A stretch of DNA of 64,000 nucleotides, taken from contig QANY01005068.1 of NCBI GenBank assembly GCA_003255025.1, forward strand, positions 41,548-105,547, written 5' to 3'. Under the pieces are notes generated by a model that was not told where the DNA came from, ran no database searches, and worked only from the letters and a program-made list of their open reading frames with translations. Within the stretch, counting starts at the first letter, position 1; each line of letters opens with the position of its first letter. The stretch is from Datisca glomerata. Its lineage: Eukaryota; Streptophyta; Magnoliopsida; Cucurbitales; Datiscaceae. The position numbers were made by a program, and so were the translations under genes. This document shows positions 44,389-56,775 of the stretch, piece after piece.

Positions 44389-45370
44389 GAGAGAGAGTGA
44401 GAGAGTGAGATAGAGAGAGGTAGAGAGCGGTAGAGGGAGAGAGAGGGGAGAGAGAGGGAGAGAAAGATGGATTGAGTGAGAGAAAAAGATAGAGAGAGGA
44501 AGAGTGAGAGAGAGGGAGAGGGAGAGAGAGACGGGGAGACTGAGAGAGAGAAAGAGAGTGAGTGAGAGAGGTAGAGACTAAGAGAGTGTGGGAGAGAGAG
44601 AGGGAGGGAGAAAGAGAGAGAAAGAGAGGGAGAGAGAGAGCGAGAGAGAGAAATTGAGAGAGACAGAGAGAAGGAAAGTGGGAGAGAAAGAGAGGAAGAG
44701 AGAGGAAGAGTGAGAGAAAGAGAGAGAGGGAGAGAGGAAAAAGGAGTGAGAGAGAGGTAGAGAGATATGGATTGAGTGAGAGAAAGAGAGAGAGAGGGAG
44801 AGTGAGAGAGAGAGGGAGGGAGAGAAGGAGTGGGAGAGAAAGAGAGGGAGAGAGACGGAGAGACTGAGAGAGCAAAAGAGAGAGTGAGAGAGAGAGAGAG
44901 AGAGGAAGGGAGAAAGAGAGATGGAGAAATTAAGAGAGAGAAAGAGAGAGAGGGAGAGAGGAAGAGAGAGATATAGAGAAAGGGAGATAGAGGGGGGGAG
45001 AGAGATAGGGATTTAGAGAGGAAGAGGGGGGGAGTGGGAGAGGGAGAGGGAGAGAGAAAGTGGGAGAGTGAGATAGAGAGAGGTAGAGGGAGATTGGGAG
45101 ATAGAGAGAAAGAGAGAGAGAGATGGAGATAAAGGGAGACAGAGGGAGAACGAGAGGGAGACAGAGAGACGGAGAAAGAGAGAGAGAGAGGGAGAGAGAG
45201 GGAGAGAGAGATAGAGTGAGAGAGAGCGAGAGAGAGAGAGTGTGTGTGTGTGTGTGAGAGAGAGAGTGAGAGAGTGTGAGTGTGTGAGAGAGAGAGTGAG
45301 AGAGTGTGAGTGTGTGTGTGTGAGAGAGAGAGAGTGAAAGGATGAGAAAGAGAGAAGGAGAGAGAGAGAA

Positions 45371-45401
<31 letters not shown>

Positions 45402-47391
45402 AAGAGAGACAGACGGAGGGAGATAAAGAGTAGGGGAGAGAGATGTAGGGAGTGAGTGAGGGAGAAAGAAGGTGGGAGAGAGAGGGGGAGAGAGAGGAAT
45501 AGAGGACAAAGGTGGGGAGAGAGAGAGGGCGAGAGAGAAAGGGAGAGAGAGAGAGGGAAAAAGAGGGAGAGAAAGAGAGCGAGAGTGTGGGAGAGTGCTA
45601 AAGAGAGAGATAGAGGAAGAGAGAGGGAGAGAGATAGAGAGAGGCAGAGAGAAGGAGAGAGAGTGAGTGAGAGAAAGAGAGAGAGGGAGAGTGAGAGAGA
45701 AAGAAAGAGAGAGAGGGAGAGAGAGTGAAAGGGACAGAGAGAGACAGGGAGAAGTAGAGAGAAAGAGAAATGGAGAGAGTGGGAGGGAGAGATAGAGGGG
45801 AGAGAGAGCGAGAGCGAGAGGGATACAGGGAGAGAAAGAGAAAGTGGGAGAGATAGAGAGAGATAGAGTGAGAGAGAGTGTGTGTGAGAATGTTAGTGTG
45901 TGTGTGTGTGTGTGTGTTTGTGAGAGAGAGAGAGAGTGAAAGGATGAGAAAGAATGAAAGGCTGAGAAAGAGAGGGAGAGATAGAGAGACAGACAGAGAC
46001 AGAGGCAGGGAGACTGGGGGAGAGAGAGGTAGAGAGTGATTCAGGGAGAAAGAGGGTGGGAGAAAGAGGGAAGGAGAGAGAGGGATAGAGGAGAGAGAGG
46101 GGGAGAGAGAAAGGGAGAGAGAGGGAGAGAAAGAGAGCGAGAGTGTGGGAGAGTGCTAGAAGGGATAACGGATGAGAGAGGGAGAGAGAGAGTGGGTGGG
46201 GGAGAGAGTGGGTGAGAGAATGAGAGAGAGAGGGAGTGTGCGAGAGAGAAAGAAAGAAAGAGAGAGGGGGAGAGAGTAAAAGGGACAAAGAGAGACGGGG
46301 AGAAGTAGAGAGAAAGAGAAAAGGATAGAGAGGGAGAGAGATGGGAGAGAGAGCGAGAGCGAGAGCGATAGAGGGAGAGAAAGAGAGAGTGGGAGAGAGA
46401 GGGGAAGAGTGAGAGAGAGGGAGAGAAAGAGAGAGGGAGATAGAGGCAGAGAAGGAGAGAAAGAGAGGGAGAGCGAGAGGGAGAGAGTGGGAAAGAGGGA
46501 GAGAGAGTGACTGAGAGAGAGTGAAAGGAAAAAGAGGGGGAGAGAGAGGACGAGAGAGAAAGGGAGAGAGAGGGGGGAAAAAGAGGGAGATAAAGAGAGC
46601 GAGAGTGTGGGAGAGTGCTAGAGAGAGAGATAGAGGAAGAGAGAGGGAGAGAGATAGAGAGAGGAAGAGAGAGGGAGAGAGAGTGAGTGAGAGAAAGAGA
46701 GAGGGAGAGTGAGAGAGAAAGAAAGAGAGAGAGGGAGAGAGAGTGAAAGGGACAGAGAGAGACAGGGAGAAGTAGAGAGAAAGAGAAATGGAGAGAGTGG
46801 GAGGGAGAGATAGAGGGGAGAGAGAGCGAGAGCGAGAAGGATACAGGGAGAGAAAGAGAAAGTGGGAGAGATAGAGTGAGAGAGAGTGTGTGTGAGAATG
46901 TTAGTGTGTGTGTTTGTGAGAGAGAGAGAGTGAAAGGATGAGAAAGAATGAAAGGATGAGAAAGAGAGGGAGAGATAGAGAGACAGACAGAGACAGAGGC
47001 AGAGAGACTAGGGGAGAGAGAGGTAGAGAGTCAGGGAGAGAGAGGGTGGGAGAAGGAGGGACGGAGAGAGAGGGATAGAGGAGAGAGAGGGGGAGAGAGA
47101 AAGGGAGAGAGAGAGAGGGAGAAAGAGGGAGAGAGGGAGAGAAAGAGAGAGGCAGAAAGAGGGAGAGAGAGGGAGAGAGAAAGAGAGCGAGAGTGTGGGA
47201 GAGTGCTAGAGAGGGATAACGGATGAGAGAGGGAGAGAGAGAGGAAAAGAGTGGGAGAGAGAGAGAGAGAAAGAAAGAGAGAGGGGGAGAGAAGTAAAAG
47301 GGACAGAGAGACGGGGAGAAGTAGAGAGAAAGAGAAAAGGATAGAGAGGGAGAGAGAGGGGAGAGAGAGCGAGAGCGAAAGCGATAGAGGG

Positions 47392-47434
<43 letters not shown>

Positions 47435-48306
47435 AAGAGAGAGGGGGAGAGAAGTAAAAGGGACAGAGAGACGGGGAGAAGTAGAGAGAAAGAGAAAAGG
47501 ATAGAGAGGGAGAGAGAGGGGAGAGAGAGCGAGAGCGAAAGCGATAGAGGGAGAGAAAGAGAGAGTGGGAGAGAGAGGGGAAGAGTGAGAGAGAGGGAGA
47601 GAAAGAGAGAGGGAGATAGAGGCAGAGAAGGAGAGAAAGAGAGGGAGAGCGAGAGGGAGAGAGTGGGAAAGAGGGAGAGAGAGTGACTGAGAGAGAGTGA
47701 AAGGAAAAAGAGGGGGAGAGAGAGAGGGCGAGAGAGAAAAGGGAGAGAGAGAGAGGGGGGAAAAGAGGGAGAGAAAGAGAGCGAGAGTGTGGGAGAGTGC
47801 TAGAGAGAGATAGAGGAAGAGAGAGGGAGAGAGATAGAGAGAGGAAGAGAGAGGGAGAGGGAGTGAGTGAGAGAAAGAGAGAAAGGGAGAGTGAGAGAGA
47901 AAGAAAGAGAGGGAGGGAGAGAGAGTGAAAGGGACAGAGAGAGACAGGGAGAAGTAGAGAGAAAGAGAAATGGAGAGAGTGGGAGGGAGAGATAGAGGGG
48001 AGAGAGAGCGAGAGCGAGAGGGATACAGGGAGAGAAAGAGAAAGTGGGAGAGATAGAGAGAGATAGAGTGAGAGAGAGTGTGTGTGAGAATGTTAGTGTG
48101 TGTGTGTGTGTGTGTTTGTGTTTGTGAGAGAGAGAGAGAGAGAGAGTGTGAAAGGATGAGAAAGAATGAAAGGGTGAGAGAGAGAGAGAGAGTGAGAGAG
48201 AGGGAGAGATAGAGAGACAGACAGAGACAGAGACAGAGAGCGTGGGGGAGAGAGAGGTAGAGAGTGATTCAGGGAGAGAGAGGGTGGGAGAAAGAGGGAG
48301 GGAGAG

Positions 48307-48493
48307 NNNNNNNNNNNNNNNNNNNNNNNNNNNNNNNNNNNNNNNNNNNNNNNNNNNNNNNNNNNNNNNNNNNNNNNNNNNNNNNNNNNNNNNNNNNNNN
48401 NNNNNNNNNNNNNNNNNNNNNNNNNNNNNNNNNNNNNNNNNNNNNNNNNNNNNNNNNNNNNNNNNNNNNNNNNNNNNNNNNNNNNNNNNNNNN
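48307..48493. other. Assembly gap (187 N) in the GA array
   Basis: The bases before the gap (about 48000-48306) and after it (about 48600-48916) are almost the same repeat unit, so the gap probably hides collapsed or missing array length. Confidence 0.98.
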
Positions 48494-49695
48494 AGGGAGA
48501 GTGAGAGAGAAAGAAAGAGAGAGAGGGAGAGAGAGTGAAAGGGACAGAGAGAGACAGGGAGAAGTAGAGAGAAAGAGAAATGGAGAGAGTGGGAGGGAGA
48601 GATAGAGGGGAGAGAGAGCGAGAGCGAGAGGGATACAGGGAGAGAAAGAGAAAGTGGGAGAGATAGAGAGAGATAGAGTGAGAGAGAGTGTGTGTGAGAA
48701 TGTTAGTGTGTGTGTGTGTGTGTGTTTGTGTTTGTGAGAGAGAGAGAGAGAGAGAGTGTGAAAGGATGAGAAAGAATGAAAGGGTGAGAGAGAGAGAGAG
48801 AGTGAGAGAGAGGGAGAGATAGAGAGACAGACAGAGACAGAGACAGAGAGCGTGGGGGAGAGAGAGGTAGAGAGTGATTCAGGGAGAGAGAGGGTGGGAG
48901 AAAGAGGGAGGGAGAGAGAGGGATAGAGGAGAGAGAGGGAGAAAGAGGGAGAGAGAGAGGGACAGAAAGAGAGGCAGAAAGAGGGAGAGAGAGAAAGGGA
49001 GAGAAAGAGAGCGAGAGTGTGGGAGAGTGCTAGAGAGGGATAACGGATGAGAGAGGGAGAGAGAGAGGAAAAGAGTGGATAGGGGAGAGAGTGAGAGAGA
49101 GAATGAGAGAGAGAGGGAGAGTGCGAGAGAGAGAGAGAGAAAGAGAGAGGGGGAGAGAGTAAAAGGGACAGAGAGAGACGGGGAGAAGTAGAAAGTGGGA
49201 GAGAGAGGGGAAGAGTGAGAGAGAGGCAGAGAGGGAGAGAAAGAGAGAGGGAGATAGAGGCAGAGAGGGAGAGAAAGAGAGGGAGAGCGAGAGGGAGAGA
49301 GTGGGAAAGAGGGAGAGAGAGTGACTAAGAGAGAGTGAAAGGAAAAAGTGGGGGGGAGAGAGAGGGCGAGAGAGAAAGGGAGAGAGAGAGGGAAAAAGAG
49401 GGAGAGAAAGAGAGCGAGAGTGTGGGAGAGTGCTAGAGAGAGAGATAGGGGAAGAGAGAGGGAGAGAGATAGAGAGAGGAAGAGAGAGGGAGAGAGTGAG
49501 AGAGAAAAAAAGAGAGAGGGAGAGAGAGTGAAAGGGACAGAGAGAGACAGGGAGAAGTAGAGAGAAAGAGAAATGGAGAGAGTGGGAGGGAGAGATAGAG
49601 GGGAGAGAGAGAGCGAGAGCGAGAGGGATACAGGGAGAGAAAGAGAAAGTGGGAGAGATAGAGAGAGAGAGTGAGAGAGAGTGTGTGTGAGAATG

Positions 49696-49697
<2 letters not shown>

Positions 49698-49769
<72 letters not shown>
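49698..49769 (+). repeat. Long (GT)n tract, ~36 units
   Basis: The longest GT tract in the window, at the same higher-order-repeat position where the other copies have only about 7-14 units. It follows GAATGTTAG and is followed by (GA)n. Confidence 0.95.
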
Positions 49770-49787
<18 letters not shown>

Positions 49788-52700
49788 TGAAAGGATGAGA
49801 AAGAATGAAAGGATGAGAAAGAGAGGGAGAGATAGAGAGACAGAGGCAAAGAGAGTGGGGGAGAGAGAGGTAGAGAGTGATTCAGGGAGAGAGAGGGTGG
49901 GAGAAGGAGGGAGGGAGAGAGAGGAATAGAGGAGAGAGAGGGGGAGAGAGAAAGGGAGAGAGAGGGAGAAAGAGGGAGAGAGAGAGAGGGAGAGAAAGAG
50001 AGAGGCAGAAAGAGGGAGAGAGAGGGAGAGAGAAAGAGAGTGAGAGTGTGGGAGAGTGCTAGAGAGGGATAACGGATGAGAGAGGGAGAGAGAGAGGAAA
50101 AGAGTGGGTGGGGGAGAGAGTGAAAGGGAGGGAGGGAGAGAGTGGGAGGAAGAGAGAGGGAAAGGGAGGGAGGGAGACAGAGATATAGGCAAAGAGATGG
50201 AGATAGAGGGAGAGAGAGGGTGAGACAAAGATAAAGGGAGAGAGAGAGACTAAGATAGAGGAAGAGAGAGGGAGAGAGGGAGAAAAAGTGAGAGGGAGAG
50301 AAAAAGGGACAGAGAGATAGAGAGAGGTAGAGGAAAGAGAGAAAGAGAGAGGGGGGAGAGAGAGAAATTACGAGAGAGTGGGGCATAGAGAGCGAGAGAG
50401 AGAGGGTGAGAGCAGGAGAGAGGGAGAGAGAGGGAGATAGAGGGAGAGAGAGAGGGAGAGGGAGGGAGATAGAGGGAGAGAGAGGGAGAGCGACAGGGAG
50501 AGAGATGGAGAGAGAGAGAGACTGAGTGGGAAAGTGAGAGAGGGAGAGAGAGGTTGAATGTGAGTGAAAGGATGAGAGAGAGATAGAGAGAGAAAAAGAG
50601 AAAGGGAGGGAGAGAAAAGGGATAGAGGCGAGAGAGGGGATGGGGAGAGTATGAGAGAGATAGAGAGGGAGAAAGAAGGAGAGAGAGCGAGAGGGAGAGA
50701 GGGAGAGAGATAGTGACAGAGTGGGGGGAGAGGGACGGAGTGAGAGAGAGAGACGGACGGAGAGACCGAGAAAGTGGGAGAGCGAGAGAGAGTGAGAGGG
50801 ACAGAGCGAGAGAGAGAATGAGAGTGAGTGAGTGAGAGAGAGGGTGAAAATGGAAGAGAGAGATAGAGGAAGAGAGAAGGAGAGAGATTGAAGGAGAAAG
50901 ATGGAGAGAGAGGGAGAGGGAGAGAGAGAGAGCGGGGGGAGGGGGAGGGGCCAGTGAGAGAGGGAGATAGAGAGAGGATGAGAGAGGGAGAGAGTGTAAG
51001 CGAGAGAGAGTGAGAAATAGAGAGTGAGATAGAGGGAGGTAGAGGAAGATCTGGAGAGAAAAGGGAGAGACAAATAGAGAGATAGAGAGAGTTAGTGAGA
51101 GAAAGAGATAGAGTGAGTGATTGTTGGAGATAGATAGAGAGGAAAAGAAAGAGAGTGGGAGAGAGATAGAGAGAGCGAAACAGTGCAAGAGAGACAGAGA
51201 GGGAGAGGGAGACACGGAGAAAGAGAGGGATAGAAAGAGAGGGAGAGAATGTGGGAGAGAGAGGGGGAGAGAGATACAGAGAGCGAGAGGGAGATAGAGA
51301 GAGATAGGGAGAGAGAGAGAGAGAGACAAAGACAGAGGGAGGGAGAGGCAAAGACAGCGGGAGAGAGAGGGAGAGTGAAAGAGAGAGATATGGAGAGAGA
51401 GAGAGAGAAAGTGAGAGAGGGAGAAAAAAAAGAGAAGAGCGAGAGAGAGTGAGAGAGAAATAGAGGGAGATAGAGAGAGAGCGAGAGAGAAAGATAAATA
51501 GAGGGAGAGCAAGAAAGAGCGAGAGAGAGAAAGAGAGTGGGAGAGAGAAATATAGAGAATGTGAGGTATGGGGAGAGAGTGTGAGGTAGGGAGAGATAGA
51601 GAGAGTGAGAGCGAGAAAGGGAAAGAGAGGGAGAGATAGAGGTAGAGAGAGGGAGAGAGGGAGAGAGAGAATGTGGGAGTGAGATAGAGGGGGATAAAGA
51701 GAGGGAGAGAGAGGGGAGTGAGGGGGAGAGAGAGAGGGAGATATAGAGAGAGAGCTAGAGAGAGGGGGAACAGAGAAAGACAGAGAGAGATTGAATGCGG
51801 GTGGAGAGAGAAAGAGAAAGAGGGAGTGTGAGTGGGAGAGTGGGAGAGTGAGAGAGGGAGATAGAGAAAGCGAGAGTGAGAAAGGCAAAGAGATAGAAAT
51901 AGATAGAGAAAATAGGAGAGGGAGGGAGAGAGAAAGAGAGTTGGAGAGAGAGAGACGGAGAAACAGGGAGAGAGGGAGAGAGATGGAGAGAGAGAGGGAG
52001 GGAGATAGAGAAAGAGAGAAAGGGGTGAGAGGGAAAGAAAGAGAGAGCGAGAGAGAGAAAGAGAGAGAGTGGGAGAGAGAGGGAGAGAGGAGGGGGGAAA
52101 GAGAGAGGGTGAGAGACCAAGGGAGAGCAAGAGAGAGAAAGAGAGAGAAAGAGTAAGAGAGAGCGAGAGCGAGAGAGAGAGGAAGAGTAAGAGAGAAGGA
52201 GAGAGAGAGAGAGAAGGAGAGAGAGAGAGAGTGATAGAGAGCGAGGGAGGGGAGAAAGGGTGAGTGAGAGAAAGAAAGAGGGGAGAGTGAGAGGGAGGGA
52301 GAGAGCGACAAAGAGTTCGAGAGAAATAGATGAGAGAGAGAGAGAAAGAAACTCAAAGAGAGAGAAATAGAGATCGAGTGGGGGAAAGGGAGATAGAGAG
52401 AGAGGGAGGGGAGAGAGGGGAGAGAGTGTGTGTGTGAGTGTGAGAGAGAGCAAGAAAGAGCGAGAGAGAGAGAGAGAGGGAGTGGGGAGAGAAGTAGACG
52501 GGAGGGGGGGACAGAGAGAGAGAGTAAATTAGTGAGAGGGAGAGAGATAGGTAGATAGAGTGAGAAAGAGAGAGAGAGACAGGGGGCAGAGAGAGAGGCA
52601 GGAGACAGTGTGTGAGAAAGGAGAGAGAGTGGGGGAAAGAGTGGGAAAGATAGAGAGATGGGAGAAAGGGGGAGAAAGAGAGAGTGCGGGAGCGAGGGAG

Positions 52701-54217
52701 AGAGAACGCGAGAGAGTGTGAGAGAGAAAGAGAGAGAGGGAGAGAGAGAGAGACATGGAGAGAGAGGGCGATAGGGAGAGAGAGGGGGAGAGGGAGAGAG
52801 AGGGGGAGAGAGAGGGAGGGAAGGAGAGAGCGAGTAAGAAAGAGGGAGAAAGAGAGGGAGGGAAGGAGAGAGCGAGTAAGAAAGAGGGAGAAAGAGAGGG
52901 AGGGAGATCGAAGGAGAGAGCGAGTAAGAAAGAGGGAGAAAGAGAGGGAGGGAGATCGAGGGAGAGAAAGAGATAGAGAAATAGCTAGAGAGAGCGTTAA
53001 AGAGAGCAAGAAAGACCGAGAGAGAGAGAGGGAGAGAGAGGGTGGGAGATTGTGGGAGAGAGAGAGAGAGGGAGAGAGAGTGTGGGAGAGGGGGGGATAA
53101 AGAGAGGGAGAAAGATAGAGGGAGAGAAGGAGAGAGGGAGATATAGAGAGAGCTAAAGAGCGGGAGAGAGATAGCGAGAGTGAGAGAGTGTGTGAGATAT
53201 AGATAGCGAGAGTGAGAAAGGTAGAGAGATAGAAATAGAGAGAGAAAATAGGTGAGGCAGGGAGAGAGAAAGAGAGTTGGAGAGAGGGAGACGGAGAAAG
53301 AGGGAGAGAGAGGGAGGGAGAGAGATATAGAGAGCCATGGACAGATATATAGAGAGCAAGGGTGAGAGAGAGAGTGAGAGAGAGAGAGTGCAAGAGAGAG
53401 AGGGAGTGGGAGAGAGCGAGCGAGAGAGAGAGAGAGAGTGGGAGAGAGAGAGAATGAGAGACTGGGAGAGTGGAGAGAGGGGAAAGAGAGAGGGGGAGAG
53501 AGAGGGAGATAGAGAGGGTGAGAGACCAAGGGAAAGCAAGAGAGAGAGAGAGAAAGAGTAAGAGAAAGCGAGAGCGAGAGAGACAGGGAGAGAGAGAGAG
53601 AGAGTAAGAGAGAGCGAGAGCGAGAGAGAGGGATAGAGAGAGAGGAAGAGTAAGAGAGAGGGAAAGATAGAGAGAGTTAGAAAGAGAGTGAGAGAGAGAA
53701 AGAGGGAGGGAGAGAGCGACAGAGAGTTCGAGAGAAATAGAGAGAGAAAGTAGAGATTGAGGGAGCAAGAAAGGGAGATTGGGAGAGAAAGGTAGGGGAG
53801 AGAGGGAAGAGAGAGAGTGTGTGTGTTTGTGTGAAAGAGAGCAGGAAAGAGCGAGAGGGAAAAGGGAGTGGGGAAAGAAGTAGAGTGAGAGGGAGAGGGA
53901 GAGAGATTGGTAGATATTGTGAGATAGAGGGGCAGAGAGAGGCGGGAGAGAGTGTGTGTGTGAAAAAGGAGACAAAGTGGGAGAGATAGAGGGAGAAAGA
54001 AAGAGTGAGGGAGCGAGGAAGAGAGAGAGACAAGGAGACATGGAGAAAGAGAGGGTGACAAGGAGAGAGAGGGATGGAGGGAGAGAGCGAGAGAGAAAGA
54101 GGGAGAAAGAGAGGGAGAAAGATCGAGGGAGAGCAAGAGAGAGAGAAATAGAGAGAGAGAGGGAGGGAGAATGAGGAAGAGAGAGATAGAGAGGGAGATA
54201 GAGAGAAAGGGAGGGGT

Positions 54218-54257
<40 letters not shown>

Positions 54258-56439
54258 NAGAGAGAGAGTGTGTGTGTGTGAGAGTGAGAAAGATTGAGAG
54301 AGACAGAGGTGGAGGGAGAGAGAGGGCGGGAGAGCGAGAGAGCAAGAGAGAGAATGTGGGAGAGAGATAGAGGAAGAGAGAGGGGGATAAAGAAAGGGAG
54401 AAGAGAGAGGGGGAGTAAGGGGGGGAGAGAGGGGGGCAGATATAGAGAGAGAGCTAAAGAGCGGGAGAGAAGAGAGGGGGGATAGAGAGAGATATTGAAT
54501 GAGGGTGGAGAGATATTGAAAGAGAAAGAGGGAGTGTGAGTGGGAGAGTGAGAGGGGGAGATAGAGAGAGCAAGAGTGAGAAAGGCAGAGAGATAGAAAT
54601 AGAAAGAGGGAGGTTGAGAAAAAGAGAGTTAGAGAGAGAGACAGAGAAAGAGGGAGAGTGATGGAGAGAGAGGGAGGGAGATAGATATAGAGAGCCAGGA
54701 AGAGAGAGAGAGGAGGAAGTGGGAGAGAGCGAGAGAGAGTGCAAGAGAGAGAGGAGGAAGTGGGAGAGAGCGAGAGAAATAAAGAGAGAGAGAGTGGGAG
54801 AGAGATGGAATGAGAGAGAGGAGAGAGGGGAGAAAGAGGGGGAGAGACCAAGGGAGAGCAAGAGAAAGAGAGAGAAAGAGTAAAAGAGAGAGAGAGAGAG
54901 CGAGAGCGAGAGACAGGGAGAGAGAGAGAGGGAGAGATAGAGAGAGTGAGATAGAGGGCAAGGGAAGGGAGAGAAGGCAAGTGAGAGAAAAAAAAGAGGG
55001 AGAGTGAGAAGGAGGGAGAGAGAGCGACAGAGAGTTCGAGAGAAATAGAGAGAGAGAGGGAAGAGAGAGAGAGTGAGTGTGAGAGAGAGGGAGAAAGAGG
55101 GGGGAGAGAGAGAGCAAGAGAGAGAGAATGAAAGAGGGAGAGAGGGGGAGAGTGAGAGACAGGAAGAGAGAGATAGAGAAAGGGAGGTAGAGAGAGGGGG
55201 AGAGAGACAGGGGGAGAGAGGGAGAGAAACAGGGAGAAAGAGAGGGAGAGAGAGAGGAAGAGTAAGAGAGAAGGAGAGATAGAGAGAGTGAGATAGAGAG
55301 CGAGGGAGGGGAGAAAGAGAGAGTGAGAGAAAGAAAGAGGGAGTGAGAGGAAGGGACAGAGAGCGACAGAGAGTTCAAGAGAAATAGAGATCGAAGGAGA
55401 GAGAGGGAAGAGAGAAGGAGAGAGATAGAGAGGGAGAGAGAAAGAGAGAGCGAGATAGAGAGATGGACAGAGAAAGAGAGAAATGTGACGTAGAGGGTGG
55501 GAGGGAGAGAGAGAGATGGAGAGGGTGAGAGAGCTGGAGGGAGAAGGATAAAGGAGGGGGAGATAGGGAGAGAAGAGAGTGGGGGAGAGAGAAGGAGAAA
55601 GAGGGAGAGCGAGAGACTGAGAGGGAGAGAGAGAGGGGGGAGAGGGGGAGAGTGAGAGACATGAAGAGAGAGAGATTGAGAAAGGGAGGTAGAGAGGGGG
55701 GAGACAGGGAGAGAGACGGGGGAGAAAGAGAGAGAAAGGGTGAGAGATAGAGAGTGAGAGAGAGAGGGAGAGGGAGAGGGAGAGGGAGAAGGAGGGGGAG
55801 GGAGGGTGGGAGAGTGACAGAGAGAGAAGAGAGAGGAGAGAGAGAAAGAGAGAGAGGGGGGAGAGAGAGGGGCAAGGAGAGGGAGATTGGGAGAGAGAGA
55901 TAGACAACGAAAGTGAGAGATGGGGAGAGAGGGAGAGAGAGAGAGATAGAGTGAGGTATTGGGTGGGAGTGAAGGAGAGAGTGGGAGAGAAAAATAGAGA
56001 GAGAGATAGAGAGAGTGAGGCAAAGGGATAGCGAGAGAGAGAGTGAGGTAGAGGGATAGCGGGAGAGAGAGAGAGAGAGTTAGTGAATGAGAGAAAGAGA
56101 GAGGGAGGAGAGTGAGAGTGAGAGTGAGAGTGAGAGAGAGAGAGAGAAATAGGGAGAGAGGCAGGGAGAGGGAGAAGGAGATAGAGTGGAGAGAGAGGGG
56201 GAGAGGAAGGGAATGGGAGAGGGAGAGAGAGTGGAGAGATAGCGAGAGAAAGAGCAAGAGAGAGATAGTGAAAGCGAGAGAGAAAGTGAGACAAACAGAA
56301 AGAGAGAAATAGGAGGGTGAAAGAGCAGTATAGAGAGTGAGAGTGAGTGAGAATGGAGAGAGAGAGAGAAAGAGAGAGTGGGAGGGAGAGAAAGAGAAGG
56401 AGAAGAGAGAGAGGCAAGGAGTGGGAGATAGTTAAGGGA

Positions 56440-56622
56440 GGGGAGATAGATAGATAGATAGATAGGGGTGGGTTATTCGATAGATAGATAGATAGGGGTG
56501 GGTTATTCGATAGATAGATAGATAGGTAGATAGATAGGTAGAGGGGATAGATAGATGGATAGTTAGATAGGGGGAGGTGGAGGGGATAGATAGGTGGAGA
56601 TAGATAGGGGGAGATAGATAGA
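56440..56622 (+). repeat. (GATA)n-type microsatellite at the end of the GA array
   Basis: GATA tetranucleotides are interspersed with a twice-repeated 34-bp unit containing GGGGTGGGTTATTC (about 56466-56520), then GATAGGTAGATAG runs. It marks the transition from polypurine array to unique DNA. Confidence 0.9.
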
Positions 56623-56775
56623 GAGAGAGAGAGTTTGAGGGGAGACAGAAACATTTTGAGAGAGAAAGAAGAAGGGGGGAAGGGAAGGGAAAGGGGCAAG
56701 TGGGAAAGAGGCAAGAAAGAGAGTGCAAACAAACACTTCGAGAGAGAGATGGGGGAGAGGAGAGAGGGAGAAAGA

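Larger units (their letters stand above)
45740..50230 (+). repeat. ~1-kb higher-order repeats within the GA array
   Basis: GAATGTTAG recurs at 45888, 46896, 48088, 48698 and 49691. GATAACGGATGAG recurs at 46164, 47215, 49039 and 50068. Between them the same order of variants returns: GGATACAGGGAG, a GT tract, GAAAGGATGAG, GACAGACAGAGACAG, GTGATTCAGGG, GTGCTAGAGAG. Typical spacing is 1.0-1.2 kb. The shorter 610-bp spacing spans the gap. This shows duplication of kilobase units, not only slippage. Confidence 0.88.
36819..56775 (+). repeat. ~20-kb polypurine (GA-rich) satellite
   Basis: The + strand is almost entirely G and A, with T or C roughly every 5-15 bases (GAGTGAGAG, GATAGAG, GACAGAG, GAGCGAG). 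It is not a simple (GA)n: local variants recur over hundreds of bases to a kilobase, so it is a complex array with higher-order structure. It is interrupted by an LTR fragment (38558-38795), several (GT)n tracts, one gap and one N (54257). The opposite strand is nearly all pyrimidine and so has very few stop codons. This produces reading frames up to ~1,450 codons of Ser/Leu/Pro, which I do not regard as genes. In plants, BBR/BPC proteins bind GA-rich DNA; binding here is untested. Confidence 0.97.

Noticed and set aside
36504..56732. Very long open frames (up to ~1,450 codons) on the minus strand and many Glu/Arg frames on the plus strand
   Set aside because: They encode only Ser/Leu/Pro or Arg/Glu repeats. 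A nearly all-pyrimidine strand cannot form stop codons, so long frames arise by composition alone. There are no domain motifs or gene-like starts.
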